Shown piece after piece: positions 63,529 to 64,000 of a stretch of 64,000 nucleotides of DNA. The stretch spans positions 930,001 through 994,000 of the forward strand of contig NZ_JALEBH010000001.1 in assembly GCF_022758885.1 (NCBI RefSeq), in the 5' to 3' direction. A program made the translations under genes and the position numbers. Below the pieces are notes generated by a model that was not told the origin of the DNA, searched no databases, and saw only the letters and a list, made by a program, of their open reading frames with translations. Each line of letters opens with the position of its first letter. Positions within the stretch are counted from its first letter, which is position 1. This DNA comes from Sphingobium sp. BYY-5. Its GTDB lineage: Bacteria > Pseudomonadota > Alphaproteobacteria > Sphingomonadales > Sphingomonadaceae.

Positions 63529-64000
63529 TTAGTAGCGGTAATGATCCGGCTTGAACGGCCCTTCCACAGGGACGCCGATATAGTCGGCCTGGCGCTGGCT
63601 CAGCTTGGTCAGCTTCACGCCCAGCTTTTCCAGGTGCAGTTCGGCGACCTTCTCGTCCAGATGCTTGGGCAGGACATAGACGTCGTTGCCGTAGGTCTCG
63701 CTCTTGGTCCACAGCTCGATCTGCGCCAGCGTCTGGTTGGTGAAGCTGGCCGACATGACGAAGCTGGGATGGCCGGTGGCGTTGCCCAGATTGACCAGAC
63801 GGCCCTTCGACAGGACGATGATCTTCTTGCCGTCGGGGAATTCGACTTCGTCGACCTGCGGCTTGATCTCGGTCCACTTCATGTTGGACAGACCAGCAAT
63901 TTCGATTTCGCTGTCGAAATGGCCGATGTTGGACACGATCGCCATATTCTTCATGGCGCGCATGTGATCGACGGTCAGGACGCCTTCGTTGCCGGTGGCG
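63529..64000 (-). CDS. ahcY: Adenosylhomocysteinase, C-terminal ~156 residues (runs off window end)
   Basis: The end of S-adenosylhomocysteine hydrolase, which splits SAH to adenosine and homocysteine using tightly bound NAD+. The frame is open to base 64000 and reads [20 protein letters not shown], then [13 protein letters not shown] (NAD/active-site region), [22 protein letters not shown] and the C-terminal PFKPDHYRY, whose Lys and Tyr reach into the partner subunit's NAD site. About a third of the protein is present. Confidence 0.96.
   Translation of the reverse strand, partial: ATGNEGVLTVDHMRAMKNMAIVSNIGHFDSEIEIAGLSNMKWTEIKPQVDEVEFPDGKKIIVLSKGRLVNLGNATGHPSFVMSASFTNQTLAQIELWTKSETYGNDVYVLPKHLDEKVAELHLEKLGVKLTKLSQRQADYIGVPVEGPFKPDHYRY

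Overview
The window is a high-GC chromosomal segment from an alphaproteobacterium, most probably a sphingomonad (Sphingobium/Sphingomonas type). The reasons are the gene order divL-tsaE-amgK-murU-addB-addA-trxA, the trpFBA-accD-folC block, a GT21-like ceramide glycosyltransferase, several Sphingomonadales-type small proteins, and dense 1-4 bp start/stop overlaps. No phage, plasmid, transposase, integrase, CRISPR array, rRNA operon or secondary-metabolite cluster was found. Nearly everything is ordinary core chromosome, with a few little-studied genes between.

Layout. 1-5.8 kb (minus strand): a cobalamin block of btuB, cobW and cobN (cut by the window edge) behind a well-formed B12 riboswitch whose B12 box can be read directly. 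A second TonB-dependent receptor is divergent (5.9-7.9 kb). 8-13.5 kb (minus): a small conserved protein with a Cys-Cys-Cys motif, then folC, accD, trpA, trpB and trpF in tightly overlapping order. 13.5-15.6 kb: a divergent pair of lipid genes, an LpxL/HtrB-like acyltransferase and a GT21-like ceramide glycosyltransferase. 15.6-18.6 kb: a DUF952 gene overlapping gyrA. 18.9-21.5 kb: two tandem, related, secreted repeat proteins of unknown role. 21.5-25.1 kb: an Lrp/AsnC regulator, a histidine kinase with a degraded ATP-binding domain, a WalW-like polysaccharide deacetylase and a CAU-anticodon tRNA that looks like tRNA-Ile2. 25.3-30.6 kb: an operon DUF2147-virJ-acvB-mprF for aminoacyl-phosphatidylglycerol synthesis and turnover, followed by two extragenic palindromes.

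30.9-41.8 kb (minus): mazG, then a run metG-tatD-MBL hydrolase-retropepsin-MFS, and a run mltB-rlpA-dacC-tmk-holB that mixes peptidoglycan remodelling with DNA replication. A third palindromic repeat lies between metG and holB. 42-44.6 kb: tRNA-Ser(UGA), a drug-type MFS exporter and its divergent LysR regulator, the most accessory-looking part. 44.9-52.1 kb: secA (minus), then a GT39-type membrane glycosyltransferase, argJ, an inositol-monophosphatase-family enzyme and a glutathione S-transferase (plus). 52.1-64 kb (minus): divL, tsaE, amgK, murU, addB, addA and trxA, with the 3' part of ahcY upstream behind a clear intrinsic terminator.

The points most worth a second look are the DivL-type kinase with Tyr replacing the phospho-accepting His; the histidine kinase at 22.2 kb, which keeps the His but has lost recognisable ATP-binding boxes; the tandem repeat-protein pair; the virJ/acvB/mprF operon; the btuB leader, where a stem-loop buries the ribosome binding site; and the divergent acyltransferase/ceramide glycosyltransferase pair. 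No single large undescribed system is evident.
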